A DNA stretch of 64,000 bases, taken from NCBI GenBank assembly GCA_002747455.1, contig PDPG01000042.1, forward strand, positions 53,336-117,335. The letters run 5' to 3'. The DNA comes from Pseudomonadota bacterium (GTDB taxonomy: Bacteria > Pseudomonadota > Gammaproteobacteria > Thiotrichales > Thiotrichaceae). How positions within the stretch are numbered: the first letter of the stretch is position 1; the number at the start of each line of letters is the position of its first letter. The position numbers and the translations under genes are program-made. Under the pieces are notes generated by a model. That model did no database searches, was not told the DNA's origin, and worked only from the letters and a program-made list of their open reading frames with translations. This document shows, one piece after another, positions 8,796 through 18,456 of this stretch.

Positions 8796-11700
8796 TTATT
8801 CTCCAGCCAGCCAGTTCAGGCTTTTTTCATCAAATTTATATTTCAACCCAAAATACAGACCTTCATCGTTGTAACGCTCTGGGTCCAGATCTTCATCCTT
8901 GAACCCTTTCAGGTTGTAACCAACACCGACACGAAGGTTCTTTCTCACTAGGTAGTTTACTCCTGCACCTACTGAGTAACTCTTTTCATCAAAACCATCT
9001 GTCGCCAAAACACCTGCATGAACATCCACATCCAGTCGGTTCGTCAGATCCCAAGTCATGCGGGCATCAAGTACGGCGGCATCACTTTCCACACCATCAC
9101 ACTCTTCCTGCTTGCCGCCTAAACGACCTGAGATCAATACATCCTCATTAATTTCGTAATTCTGATGTGTTGACAGGATATGTGTACTACAGTCGCCATC
9201 ATCACCACCTCGGCTCTCCTTATTTTGGTAGTAAAACAAGGCATGATGCTTATTATCCAGACGTGGGCGGTAAGCAAGTCCCAAGGTAAACTTATTGTCC
9301 ACCAAGTCATCACCCAAGTCAGGCGACTCGTATCGCAGGGTATCTTTTAGCAACACACTCCACTTTGAGTCCAGACGACGCACGTAGTCCGCTTGCAGTC
9401 CGTAGTATTCACGATCATCGTCATGACGCGTCTCCAGTCGTAAAGCGGAAATCTGGTCAGTGACGCGCTTGTCTTTAATCGCGATAGACGCAGCCAGTGA
9501 GTCGCTTCCATCACCATCCAGATTCTTCACAATCTCAAGATGTGGTGAAATCGACAAACCTTTTGTCAACTCATAGTTTCCACGCAAGCCTGAGGCAGTT
9601 TCCAGATCACGTCCATCAATCACGCCACGCACCCGATACTCTGAGAACAACTCAGTTGACTTAAAGAAGTTAGACTTAACACCGATGGCAATCGTGTCTT
9701 TTGCACTAACCTCAGAAGACAACCCATTAACACCGGAAAGGCTATGAATGCGCTCACCACGAGCATACAGCTTCACATTATCGTGCACCTCCATATCAGC
9801 TGATATTGCTAACCGCTTACGGTCAGTGCTATCAAAGTCCTGCTCGTATTCTGCTTCAACCGAGCCTTTCCGCTTGCCTATCTTCACATGCTTTTTCGCA
9901 CCCACAATAAAGGTTTCAAAGCGCTCTTTGCCTGAACTGTTGTCCTGTCGAATGTGTCGAACACCTCCCTTAAGCGTCCAATCCTTAACCTTGGTGTCTG
10001 CTGTCACACCAACACTCTGTTCCAGATGTCCGCTGTCCAGCATTTTGCTGTGAATGGCTTCAATTTCGGCATTTATACCATCGTAAATCGCTTTTCTGTG
10101 TTTAATACGCAGTTCTTCACGATTTTCTGCAATGCCTGCCGCCGAGTTGGTAAAGCCTTCTGTTGCACGCCCCAAGGTGATGGATGTCAGTGACTTATCC
10201 TTCCACTTTTGAGACAGATACAAGCGTCCAGCAACACCATTTTTAGTGTTTAACTTTTTATGCGACATTCGGCCAACACTGCCTCGTACCTCAAGACCCT
10301 TGTTATTGTCATAGTCGAAGGTAAAGCCATACAGGTCGAAGCCTTTTGACTCATGTTGATCCACCGTGTAGCTAAGTCCCACTTTAAAGCCGGGCATTAC
10401 TTCACGGCTCAAACGAGCGCCTGCCACTAGGTAATCATCACCATCACCGTCAACATCATAGGTTGCTCTGATGTAAACAGGGTTTTGATCTTCATCTGAG
10501 ATAGCTATCGTCTCACTAAAACTTAACTCACCGGTGACATTATCCAGTGTGTAGTCACCAAAGCGACTCAAAGTTTTTGTGTTCAACACAACACCAGGGT
10601 TATCCCGTGAAACAGTAATAATTTCAATCGTTTCACTATTGGCGACAATCGGTGCAGTCTTTAGCCTGTAATTCAGTGCAACACCTTTACCACGAATGCG
10701 CTCAACCACGTTCTCTTCATTCAACTCAGAGACGAACACCTGTGCATCCACAAACCGACCTTCGGTGACAAGGTTTGCACCCGTCAAAGTACGTTGCACC
10801 CGAGTAACATCTTCATTCATCGAATTATTATCGGTAACGAAGTCACCCCACATCGCGCTGTCTTTGTCTTTCTCCAGCTTTGCATACACCTTACTGCGGC
10901 TTTGAGCCTCATAACCGCGTTGTGAGCTATCACCATGAATCGGATAAGACTTGTTTGGATTAATGTCGCGGAATAGCTGTGCATCATCCGGTTTATCCGT
11001 GTCCACAGAAAGCGTCAAGTGCATGTCACCACGAACCTTACCTTTCATAAATACCGCGGCACTACTATCAAAGTCATCTTCAATGTCTTTATCTGGTGAG
11101 TTGTCATCCCGGTTAAACAGTTGCCCACCCACTTCAAGGATACCAACTGCAATCAACGGACGCAGTGGCGCAACCTGTGTGATCTGGGTTTCGGCACGCA
11201 TAGAGCCATCAGTCGCACGTACATTGATCTTGCCACTACGCTCAGAGCTTCTCAGGTGTACGGTTCGTAAACCATTTACCACGCGCACCTGACGTCCCTG
11301 TACCTGATCCTGAATATCCCGCTCAACCCACTGTCCATCACTTGCTTGCAGTGTGACAAAATTCACACCACGAGCCAGATAGCCGTTGGCATCTAACAGC
11401 TTGATAGTAATTGGCAGGTAAGATCGCCCACCATCCGCAGCTAACCGATCAGCGCGCTTTTCAAGCACCATTCTCTCAGCGGATACCGGGCGTGTGAAGG
11501 TACCTTTAGCCAGCGTACGATTATTGCCAAACATATCCTTAGCAACGACTTCCAGTTTGTTTTCACCTGGCTGCAACGGAACACCATACCAGGCCACAAC
11601 CTGTGCCTTCTCTCTACGATTTTCAATCTGCTCACCCATCTGTGACTTAGGTATCGCCTTGCCATTCAGCATTAAAGTAGGAGTCACCCCCTTACGAACC

Positions 11701-14700
11701 ACCACCATAAAGCGACCATCCAAACTCACTTCACCTTTTGGCCATAGCCATACACCCTTTTTGGCCTGTGACTTGGTTACTGTTGACACCATTTCTTTGG
11801 CCAATGGCATTAACGCTAAACCACGAGGCGTCTCAATACGATCTGCAGCCTCATCACTGATCCGCTCATAGGTTGTGGCAACAATGCGTGCATCTTTTGC
11901 GAGTTTTAAGGTTTTCATGCGTGCATTAGCTGATTTTTTATCTAAATCAAAGCCATGCCTTACGGTATAGAAGTCACCATCCTGATAGACAAATGCCTTT
12001 TTCTTCAAATCATCCTGCAAGCCCGACAATGCTTTGTTCGCAAGAGCCTGCTCTCTGAATTGCTTAAGCTGAATAGAGTAACCAGTCGTCAGACTTTGTT
12101 TGTTGCCTTTATTATTACGAGACCTACCTGAAAAACCTGTTAGATTGACATCTTTACCATTAGAAATATCACCATCTCGCTCTCCAGTTCTCCGCTGTCC
12201 ATCCCCGTCTAGCTTTCTGTCAGGGTCGTAGTTTTGAGCATTCTCAAGCATCCAGTCCGATTGTCCGGCATTGCGAGCCTTTATCTCTGCTTGAATCTCA
12301 TCACGATTGACTTTAGGGCACACTGCCGCAAAATCTGCACGATGGAATTCACCACTTTTCAGGTCAACTAAGCGGCTCTCTGGATCTGCCATTTGTCGAT
12401 TATCCGTCGGCTTAAACACCAAACCTTTTGGCAGCGTAACCGGGTCCATCTTGATGACATGATCCCCTGGCTCGATACCATAAACACTGTACTGTCCATT
12501 GGCATCTGTAATGACCCAAGTACCATCTTGAAGGTAAAGCTTCACGCCGCCAATAGGCCACTCCCCGCCATTCTGGACATTGTTACAATCTGTATCGACA
12601 TACACCTTACCAAAAATAATGCCTTTACCCTGTAACACGCCATCGCGCCTAATCTCCACCTTAGCCCGAGTTTCATTCGATTCAACAGGCACCCCTGTTG
12701 CAGTGTTACCAGTAGACTGCGCAGTATTGATACCGCTGCTACCAACCGCTCCTGCTGTCACCCTTACCCGATAACGTAACGTGTGCTCAGCATTGTCTAG
12801 TAAGCCATCAGCAGCACCTTCGATAAATGGAAGGTTGCTAAACAACAGGTTCGCTCCAGGTACACCTTCGGGGTCTCCAACCGCAGTACCATCCAGTGTT
12901 GCAGAGCCACTCACATATTTAAAGCCACGAGGTAACTCGTCCTGAATCTTCACTGCATAGAGGCGGTGTCCTGAGTGGTTCTGAATGCGAATCGCATAAC
13001 TCAACGAACTGCCGACACCCACTTCACTTACAGAAGCTGTTTTATGCACAGTCAAGTCAGTATCCAGCTCGGGATCCAGAGGAATATCAACCACCAGTAA
13101 TGAAGTCAGTGTGAAAATACCGCTACCTGCAATTTGCTCATAGCCATTTACCCCATAGGAGGAGTTGTTCACTACACGTCCTGAACCAAAACTATTGGCA
13201 CTCACCACACTGGGAAAGCTGTATTGACTTGGTGGATCCACATCAAGGTAGTAATCCTGTCCGCCGATCAAAAATGGAAAACGATAACGGCCATCATCGC
13301 CTGTTACCTGCGGCTCATAAGGCAAGTCAGTCAATGGATTTAATGCAACGCTACCATCCGCATTACGAATCCAGACCGTCGCACCTGCAACGGGTGTGTT
13401 ATAGGCTGAATCAAAGACAACCCCCAATGGATCAATCAGTGCGTCATCTTTCAGTGCCTTTACTGTATGGCCGTCAATATCAACACTCACTGTAACGTTC
13501 AGATTGCCATCAGCCGCTCCATTCAGGATACAACTTTCCTGAGAACCACTAAAGTCCGGACCAACTGTACCTGCCGCTGGGCATGACTGACCATTACCAT
13601 GTGTATTTTCACTAATCACTATGGGAGATAAGCTTCTGAATACCCCTGTGTTAGGGCCTGTTTCCAACAATGTAACCTGAAGCGTATCCCCAGTCCCGGA
13701 TTTAACCGTTACAACAATCACCTCCGCTTCATCTTCTGTTTTATTAACTGCACTTGACGTTAGCTCAATATAAACGCCATCGCGAGCCACGTTGTAACTA
13801 TCCGAGTTACTGTTCAAATGATAGATTGAAGCATCCTCAAAATGGCTATCATTGTAGAAGTCCGGTGCCTCCCCTCCTTGCGTCAGATTCTTTTTAATAT
13901 CAAGCGTCGGGGTCAGAAAACGAATGGTTGCATCAAATTCAGGAGTAGGATGCTCTCCTTCACCACCACCTGAGCTTTCTGGCTCAATACTGGTACACAC
14001 ACTGTTACTTAAAAATACGGTGTTGCTATCGTCTTCCAGGTCAAACTTTGCCTGATTATAAATAGTTGCTGTTGTCACATTACGGTTTACCGTAACGTCG
14101 AACTCCAATTTACCACTTTGATTCGGCTGTATCTGATTGCCAGGAATATACAGCCCTACCTTAGAAATAACGTCCTCACCATCCCACTGAGCGAGACTTA
14201 TCCAGCGGTTCGTATTTTCATCATTTTTGCGTTGTACCAAGATAATGCTTTGATTAGGTGCCGAAATTGGGCTTGGTAATTTAGAAAATGTTACATTGGC
14301 TGGCAAAACATCTTCGAGCAGCAGGCCTTCCAGCATCTGGCCATCAATACTGATATCTTTTGCATGAGGTAAATCATCACCAACATTTGTGAAATTAATG
14401 GCATAGCGAATACTGTCACCTGTTTTTACAGGCACGCCACAGATAGGATTAACTGTTTTGTTAATTTTTAATATTGCACCACTGGTGATATAAATCCGGT
14501 CATCATTGACCCACTCTTCAGGCAAAGCAGTAACAGCAATATCCGCAGCTGATAGTGCGGCTCCGCCTGATGGCACGGCTTTAGCATTTCGCTCAACACC
14601 GTTAAATGAACCAGCCAGTATTTCGCCGTACTTTACCGGATAAGTACGCACATTCATGCGGTACATATCACCTTTTACCGCATTAGCGAGCGTCGTACCC

Positions 14701-15206
14701 GTAATCGTGAACTCCGTCACATCACCAGGCTTCATCTCCGGAATATAGTAACAACTAACATTATCTTCCAAAGGCTCACAAGGAACTGTTTCCCATAAAG
14801 GCTCACCCTTATCTACAACACCATTAGCATTGGTATCTCCGTAAAGCCTAGTATCCTCCAGATTGCCCGAGTCACCCATATCATGGCGCACTCTTAGGAT
14901 ATAGTCCGACGGTGTGTTACCCGTATTTATCAAGCGATGAGGTAAATCTATCCTCTGGCTACTTCGGGCATACCGTACATTATCCGGCACTAAAATTAAT
15001 GCATACTGCTCACGGACCACTACACTCGAAACATTGGAGTATGCATGCTTGACCTTTCCATCTTCGGTATCAAACCAAAATACTTCAGCCTGATTTGTAA
15101 TCACCGTTCCAGCAGTAGTTTTTGCTGATAATTGAGTTGTAAAAAGCACAAGTATCAGCATTAAAAAGCTGAAAGTTTTAGCCCCGAGCCAATCAGTAAT
15201 TCGCAT
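8796..15206 (-). CDS. Giant DUF11/SdrD-like protein with C-terminal outer-membrane barrel (2136 aa)
   Basis: A signal peptide covers residues 1-28 (core FSFLMLILVLFTTQLSA). It is followed by an N-terminal module shared with its neighbours (GTVITNQAEVFWFD to LPHRLINTGN) and DUF11-type domains near 240-410 and 715-850. An SdrD B-like/carboxypeptidase-regulatory module spans about 855-950 (GKVYVDTDCNNVQNGGEW). Then come a charged linker and Ig/invasin-like repeats at about 1130-1345. From about 1350 to the end, roughly 790 residues show alternating short amphipathic strands (for example FKVGLSYTV, LEVRGSVGR, YFGLKYKFD) as in large outer-membrane beta-barrels. The C-terminus is ...LNWLAGE, without the usual terminal Phe. 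The function is not known to me. The layout suggests an outer-membrane platform carrying extracellular or periplasmic beta-sandwiches, working with the adjacent DUF11 proteins. Confidence 0.72.
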   Translation of the reverse strand: MRITDWLGAKTFSFLMLILVLFTTQLSAKTTAGTVITNQAEVFWFDTEDGKVKHAYSNVSSVVVREQYALILVPDNVRYARSSQRIDLPHRLINTGNTPSDYILRVRHDMGDSGNLEDTRLYGDTNANGVVDKGEPLWETVPCEPLEDNVSCYYIPEMKPGDVTEFTITGTTLANAVKGDMYRMNVRTYPVKYGEILAGSFNGVERNAKAVPSGGAALSAADIAVTALPEEWVNDDRIYITSGAILKINKTVNPICGVPVKTGDSIRYAINFTNVGDDLPHAKDISIDGQMLEGLLLEDVLPANVTFSKLPSPISAPNQSIILVQRKNDENTNRWISLAQWDGEDVISKVGLYIPGNQIQPNQSGKLEFDVTVNRNVTTATIYNQAKFDLEDDSNTVFLSNSVCTSIEPESSGGGEGEHPTPEFDATIRFLTPTLDIKKNLTQGGEAPDFYNDSHFEDASIYHLNSNSDSYNVARDGVYIELTSSAVNKTEDEAEVIVVTVKSGTGDTLQVTLLETGPNTGVFRSLSPIVISENTHGNGQSCPAAGTVGPDFSGSQESCILNGAADGNLNVTVSVDIDGHTVKALKDDALIDPLGVVFDSAYNTPVAGATVWIRNADGSVALNPLTDLPYEPQVTGDDGRYRFPFLIGGQDYYLDVDPPSQYSFPSVVSANSFGSGRVVNNSSYGVNGYEQIAGSGIFTLTSLLVVDIPLDPELDTDLTVHKTASVSEVGVGSSLSYAIRIQNHSGHRLYAVKIQDELPRGFKYVSGSATLDGTAVGDPEGVPGANLLFSNLPFIEGAADGLLDNAEHTLRYRVRVTAGAVGSSGINTAQSTGNTATGVPVESNETRAKVEIRRDGVLQGKGIIFGKVYVDTDCNNVQNGGEWPIGGVKLYLQDGTWVITDANGQYSVYGIEPGDHVIKMDPVTLPKGLVFKPTDNRQMADPESRLVDLKSGEFHRADFAAVCPKVNRDEIQAEIKARNAGQSDWMLENAQNYDPDRKLDGDGQRRTGERDGDISNGKDVNLTGFSGRSRNNKGNKQSLTTGYSIQLKQFREQALANKALSGLQDDLKKKAFVYQDGDFYTVRHGFDLDKKSANARMKTLKLAKDARIVATTYERISDEAADRIETPRGLALMPLAKEMVSTVTKSQAKKGVWLWPKGEVSLDGRFMVVVRKGVTPTLMLNGKAIPKSQMGEQIENRREKAQVVAWYGVPLQPGENKLEVVAKDMFGNNRTLAKGTFTRPVSAERMVLEKRADRLAADGGRSYLPITIKLLDANGYLARGVNFVTLQASDGQWVERDIQDQVQGRQVRVVNGLRTVHLRSSERSGKINVRATDGSMRAETQITQVAPLRPLIAVGILEVGGQLFNRDDNSPDKDIEDDFDSSAAVFMKGKVRGDMHLTLSVDTDKPDDAQLFRDINPNKSYPIHGDSSQRGYEAQSRSKVYAKLEKDKDSAMWGDFVTDNNSMNEDVTRVQRTLTGANLVTEGRFVDAQVFVSELNEENVVERIRGKGVALNYRLKTAPIVANSETIEIITVSRDNPGVVLNTKTLSRFGDYTLDNVTGELSFSETIAISDEDQNPVYIRATYDVDGDGDDYLVAGARLSREVMPGFKVGLSYTVDQHESKGFDLYGFTFDYDNNKGLEVRGSVGRMSHKKLNTKNGVAGRLYLSQKWKDKSLTSITLGRATEGFTNSAAGIAENREELRIKHRKAIYDGINAEIEAIHSKMLDSGHLEQSVGVTADTKVKDWTLKGGVRHIRQDNSSGKERFETFIVGAKKHVKIGKRKGSVEAEYEQDFDSTDRKRLAISADMEVHDNVKLYARGERIHSLSGVNGLSSEVSAKDTIAIGVKSNFFKSTELFSEYRVRGVIDGRDLETASGLRGNYELTKGLSISPHLEIVKNLDGDGSDSLAASIAIKDKRVTDQISALRLETRHDDDREYYGLQADYVRRLDSKWSVLLKDTLRYESPDLGDDLVDNKFTLGLAYRPRLDNKHHALFYYQNKESRGGDDGDCSTHILSTHQNYEINEDVLISGRLGGKQEECDGVESDAAVLDARMTWDLTNRLDVDVHAGVLATDGFDEKSYSVGAGVNYLVRKNLRVGVGYNLKGFKDEDLDPERYNDEGLYFGLKYKFDEKSLNWLAGE

Positions 15207-15321
15207 TTTAAACTACCACTTATTGTTATTATCATTATTCTTGTTATTAACCTTTACTCAAAAAAAGAGCGAAAAGATTGTCTACCCCTGAATATCCTTC
15301 GTATAACATAGGCATTCAGAA

Positions 15322-15349
15322 CCCCCTCACCCGTAAAGGGTTAAGGGGG
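15322..15349. other. Intercistronic hairpin between the 972-aa and 2136-aa genes
   Basis: An imperfect inverted repeat of C-rich and G-rich arms (CCCCCTCACCC with GGGTTAAGGGGG) lies 18 bases beyond the stop of the 972-aa gene. No T-run follows on the minus strand. It could attenuate or stabilise transcripts between the two large genes. Confidence 0.45.
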
Positions 15350-15366
15350 CTATATCGGCGTTTTAC

Positions 15367-18285
15367 TTATTGAATTCTAATAGTAAATTCACCTGTTGCT
15401 TGCTCACCAGAAATTAACTCACCACCAGTGCCTGCGGCGGGGTCAGCTTTTACTGTATCATCCGCATTACCTGGGAAGAACTTCACCAAGCCAGCGCTAT
15501 AAGTACCCTGATCAGCATCGGATGCATCAGTGACTGTAGCAGGCGTACATCCATTACCATGACAGAACTTAAGCTTTCCAGCTACGACATCTGTAAATTC
15601 AGGTGCCGCATCCGAAATCACAACATTCTGAACTGTTGCACTACCTTCGTTCGTTGCTGTCAGACGCCATGTCACACACTGTCCAGGCTCAACTTGCTCT
15701 GTTTGTGTTGCCATAAACCCAGACTCAGGATTGCCATCACAATCTTCATCGATTGCTGCGGTCTTCTTCAAACGAACCTGACCCAGGATCACCGATGTCT
15801 GATCTTGCGCTGTAGTAATTGGAGTATTATCCGTTTCAGTCACGGTAATTTTTGACTGATCAACCGCTCCCAAAGGTGCATTTGATGGGGACGCAACCGT
15901 GGTGGTCATATTGACGTTCTCACCTGGCTCCAGCTTCAGCTCAGGAATACCGTCACCATCTGTATCCGTTACTTCGATCTCTACAGGATTACCTTCATCA
16001 TCCACACCCGAAATCGTTGTGCCCGCCAGATTACTTGTCAGAATTGTATCAGGTACACCATCACCATCAGTATCCACATTGATAACTGTTGTCCAGCCAT
16101 CTTGGGAGTTATTTGAACCAAGTTCTACTACCTCGGTCTGGTTACCGTTATTTTCCAGTTTATGGCTATAATCCACAGTACCACCAGGTTGTACCTGGTT
16201 TTGACCATTTGGAGTAATAACAACCTCACGCTTTGGAGCAATATCAATCGCGTTTGTCACAGAGTCACTAACGGAAGGTGTTGAAGTAGAAGTCGCAGTA
16301 AAGTTCAGCTGATAATCTTTATCACCATCATCGCCCGTGAGCACAACGTTACCATCATTGACTGCATCATAACCATCAACGGCACCTGTTTGATCAGCAT
16401 CGCTCTTTGCCTCAGCAGGATCTGCTGAAATACTTACCACTGCCTGATATTCAAATACTCCGCCACCTGGAATCAATGGAGTAGTTGTAACAACATTGCC
16501 ATTTTTATCTTTAAAGACAACATCCCAACCTTCAGGAACGTTTCCGGCACCCAGCACAAAAGAGTCTGAGCCACCTGCTTCATTAGCAAGTTTCAAATCA
16601 AAGATTACTGTTGAATTAGCCGTAGCATCCACTAATAACGCGGGTGCTTCGTCTTGTGCATTCTGAGCATTATTATCGTTAAAGCCATTGGCGAAATCTG
16701 CACCCTGATCAGCAGTTACGTTCGCAATATCAACAGATGGTGCCGTGATTGAGCCTAACTTGAGCTTAGTATCGTCAGACGCTGGTGATGCCGAAGGGTC
16801 TTTAGATGATGTTGCTTTCAGTGTCGCATTAAAGCCAAGTGCAGGCGTTCCAGATACTCCTGCTGGCAACTTAGCCTTCACCATAATCGTAGTGGAAGCA
16901 CCTGCATCAAGATTACCCGTATCCGGGACACCATCGTCATCAGTATCGGTCAACTGAACTGTTCCAGTTGAGTCCCAATAAGTAAATACTGTGCCATCTG
17001 GGAAGCCATTGGTGGCATCGCTTGCAACATTGAGGTTGTAAGCATCCTTACCATTACCATCGTTTGTAACGACGTGCTTAAACAGTACTTCAGAACCTGT
17101 TGCTGCCACATCAACAAACTGGGTATCATTAGCGGCCTTGTCGTCATCGCCACCATTATTCACCCCATCAGCGCCATCTGCCCCTGTATCGTCTGCCGTC
17201 ACACCGTAAGTCTGTGGAATTACATCATGAGTCGTATTTGATGACACAGGATCTGTACTATGGTCACCCGATGCAATAAATGTATTCTCAACCTTTTCAC
17301 CCGCTGGCCACTGTGACTGGTACTGTACTGTATAGACAACAGTAACTGTTGTATTCGCTGGCAATTTCACGTCTTTTGCAGAAATGATGTTCAGCGTGTC
17401 TGCTGTATCACCATCAAAGTTCAAGTCACCTAAGGTTGCTTCACTACCCGAAGCAATATCCGTTGGCACAACATCACCTGCATTGACTAAACCATTAACG
17501 GTAATTGAACCTGCTACCAGTGCAAGCTGGGTATCAGCAACGCCATCATTGTCAGTATCAACTTCCGGCAATGCATCGATAATCTTTACATTCTCAGCAT
17601 CACTTCCACCATTATTCTTAACGGTCAGCGTGTAAGTAATTCTGTTATTTTCCTCATCATGAACCGATGACTTATTCAGAACCAAAACCGGACCAGTAGA
17701 CACTGTCGCTGTATTGTCATTCGTCCCATTTGTGCTGTCTTCATTGTCACCGATATCGGTAACCTCGGCACCTTTCGCGGACACGGCTGTCAGCTCGGAT
17801 TTATGTGTAGACCCATTAGCGGCATCTGTTGGAATAGGCAGTGCAACAACAAAGTTAGCTTGTTCACCAGCAGCCACTGATACTGGCCCGGTCACTTCCG
17901 GCTCACCTGGATCTGGCTGACCATTGTTATTTTTATCCAGATAAACCTTACCCGCATCTGCTGTTACTGTGTAACTATCTGCAATGTTACCCGTATTGCT
18001 TAATGTATGAGGGAAATAAACTGTCTGACCAGGCGCTGCTGACAACTTATTGTCGTTCTCAATAGTTGCCGAATAAACCGGCGCAACCGTCACAACAGCT
18101 TCGTTAGACTGAGCCGAGTACTCGTTACCGTTCTCATCTTCATAAGTAACCGTTGCAAGGTTCTTGATAAGCGTTCCGGCTGCTGTTTGAGCAAATACCT
18201 GCGTACCGAAACCGGCCATACTACCGACAGCCAGTGATGCTGCGACCAGACGTGCCAGCGGTTTCATTTGATTTATTTTTTTCAT
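15367..18285 (-). CDS. Secreted multi-domain DUF11 surface protein (972 aa)
   Basis: The signal peptide covers about residues 1-33 (ending VFAQTAAG). The mature chain is very acidic, with few lysines. Visible modules: an N-terminal module (GTLIKNLATVTYEDENG, FPHTLSNTGNIADSY), a DUF11 domain around 198-355, more beta-sandwich repeats, and a C-terminal module from about 837 (IDEDCDGNPES, RLTATNEGSATVQNVVISDA) that matches the 904-aa protein. Several D-x-D-x-D-G loops (DTDNDGVADT, DTDDDGVPDT, DTDGDGVPDT, DTDGDGIPE) resemble calcium-binding thrombospondin-type-3/dockerin loops. No cell-wall sorting signal is visible. It is likely an abundant extracellular structural protein; this is inference from composition and from its position near the start of the cluster. 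Confidence 0.76.
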   Translation of the reverse strand: MKKINQMKPLARLVAASLAVGSMAGFGTQVFAQTAAGTLIKNLATVTYEDENGNEYSAQSNEAVVTVAPVYSATIENDNKLSAAPGQTVYFPHTLSNTGNIADSYTVTADAGKVYLDKNNNGQPDPGEPEVTGPVSVAAGEQANFVVALPIPTDAANGSTHKSELTAVSAKGAEVTDIGDNEDSTNGTNDNTATVSTGPVLVLNKSSVHDEENNRITYTLTVKNNGGSDAENVKIIDALPEVDTDNDGVADTQLALVAGSITVNGLVNAGDVVPTDIASGSEATLGDLNFDGDTADTLNIISAKDVKLPANTTVTVVYTVQYQSQWPAGEKVENTFIASGDHSTDPVSSNTTHDVIPQTYGVTADDTGADGADGVNNGGDDDKAANDTQFVDVAATGSEVLFKHVVTNDGNGKDAYNLNVASDATNGFPDGTVFTYWDSTGTVQLTDTDDDGVPDTGNLDAGASTTIMVKAKLPAGVSGTPALGFNATLKATSSKDPSASPASDDTKLKLGSITAPSVDIANVTADQGADFANGFNDNNAQNAQDEAPALLVDATANSTVIFDLKLANEAGGSDSFVLGAGNVPEGWDVVFKDKNGNVVTTTPLIPGGGVFEYQAVVSISADPAEAKSDADQTGAVDGYDAVNDGNVVLTGDDGDKDYQLNFTATSTSTPSVSDSVTNAIDIAPKREVVITPNGQNQVQPGGTVDYSHKLENNGNQTEVVELGSNNSQDGWTTVINVDTDGDGVPDTILTSNLAGTTISGVDDEGNPVEIEVTDTDGDGIPELKLEPGENVNMTTTVASPSNAPLGAVDQSKITVTETDNTPITTAQDQTSVILGQVRLKKTAAIDEDCDGNPESGFMATQTEQVEPGQCVTWRLTATNEGSATVQNVVISDAAPEFTDVVAGKLKFCHGNGCTPATVTDASDADQGTYSAGLVKFFPGNADDTVKADPAAGTGGELISGEQATGEFTIRIQ

Positions 18286-18375
18286 TTTTCGAACTTTCTC
18301 TTTATAAGTTGTAGTTTTAAAGAAATATAACCGGGCACTACCATACTAAGCACGGCCCTAATCAAAGGAACTAAC

Positions 18376-18419
18376 CCCACACGAAGCCTATTATATTTGT
18401 TGATCTAAGGCTTCGGGGT
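18376..18419. other. Intercistronic hairpin after the small DUF11-like gene
   Basis: CGAAGCCT (18382-18389) pairs perfectly with AGGCTTCG (18408-18415); flanking CCCC and GGGG can extend the stem with a bulge. It lies in the 171-base gap before the 972-aa gene and has no following T-run on the minus strand. Confidence 0.5.
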
Positions 18420-18456
18420 GAACACATTCCAAAGAAATATTCGCTACCAATGAAGC

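Noticed and set aside
5226..18285. GlyGly-CTERM or PEP-CTERM tails on the DUF11 proteins
   Set aside because: All three long proteins were checked at the C-terminus; none has a hydrophobic helix followed by basic residues, so the rhombosortase substrate is elsewhere.
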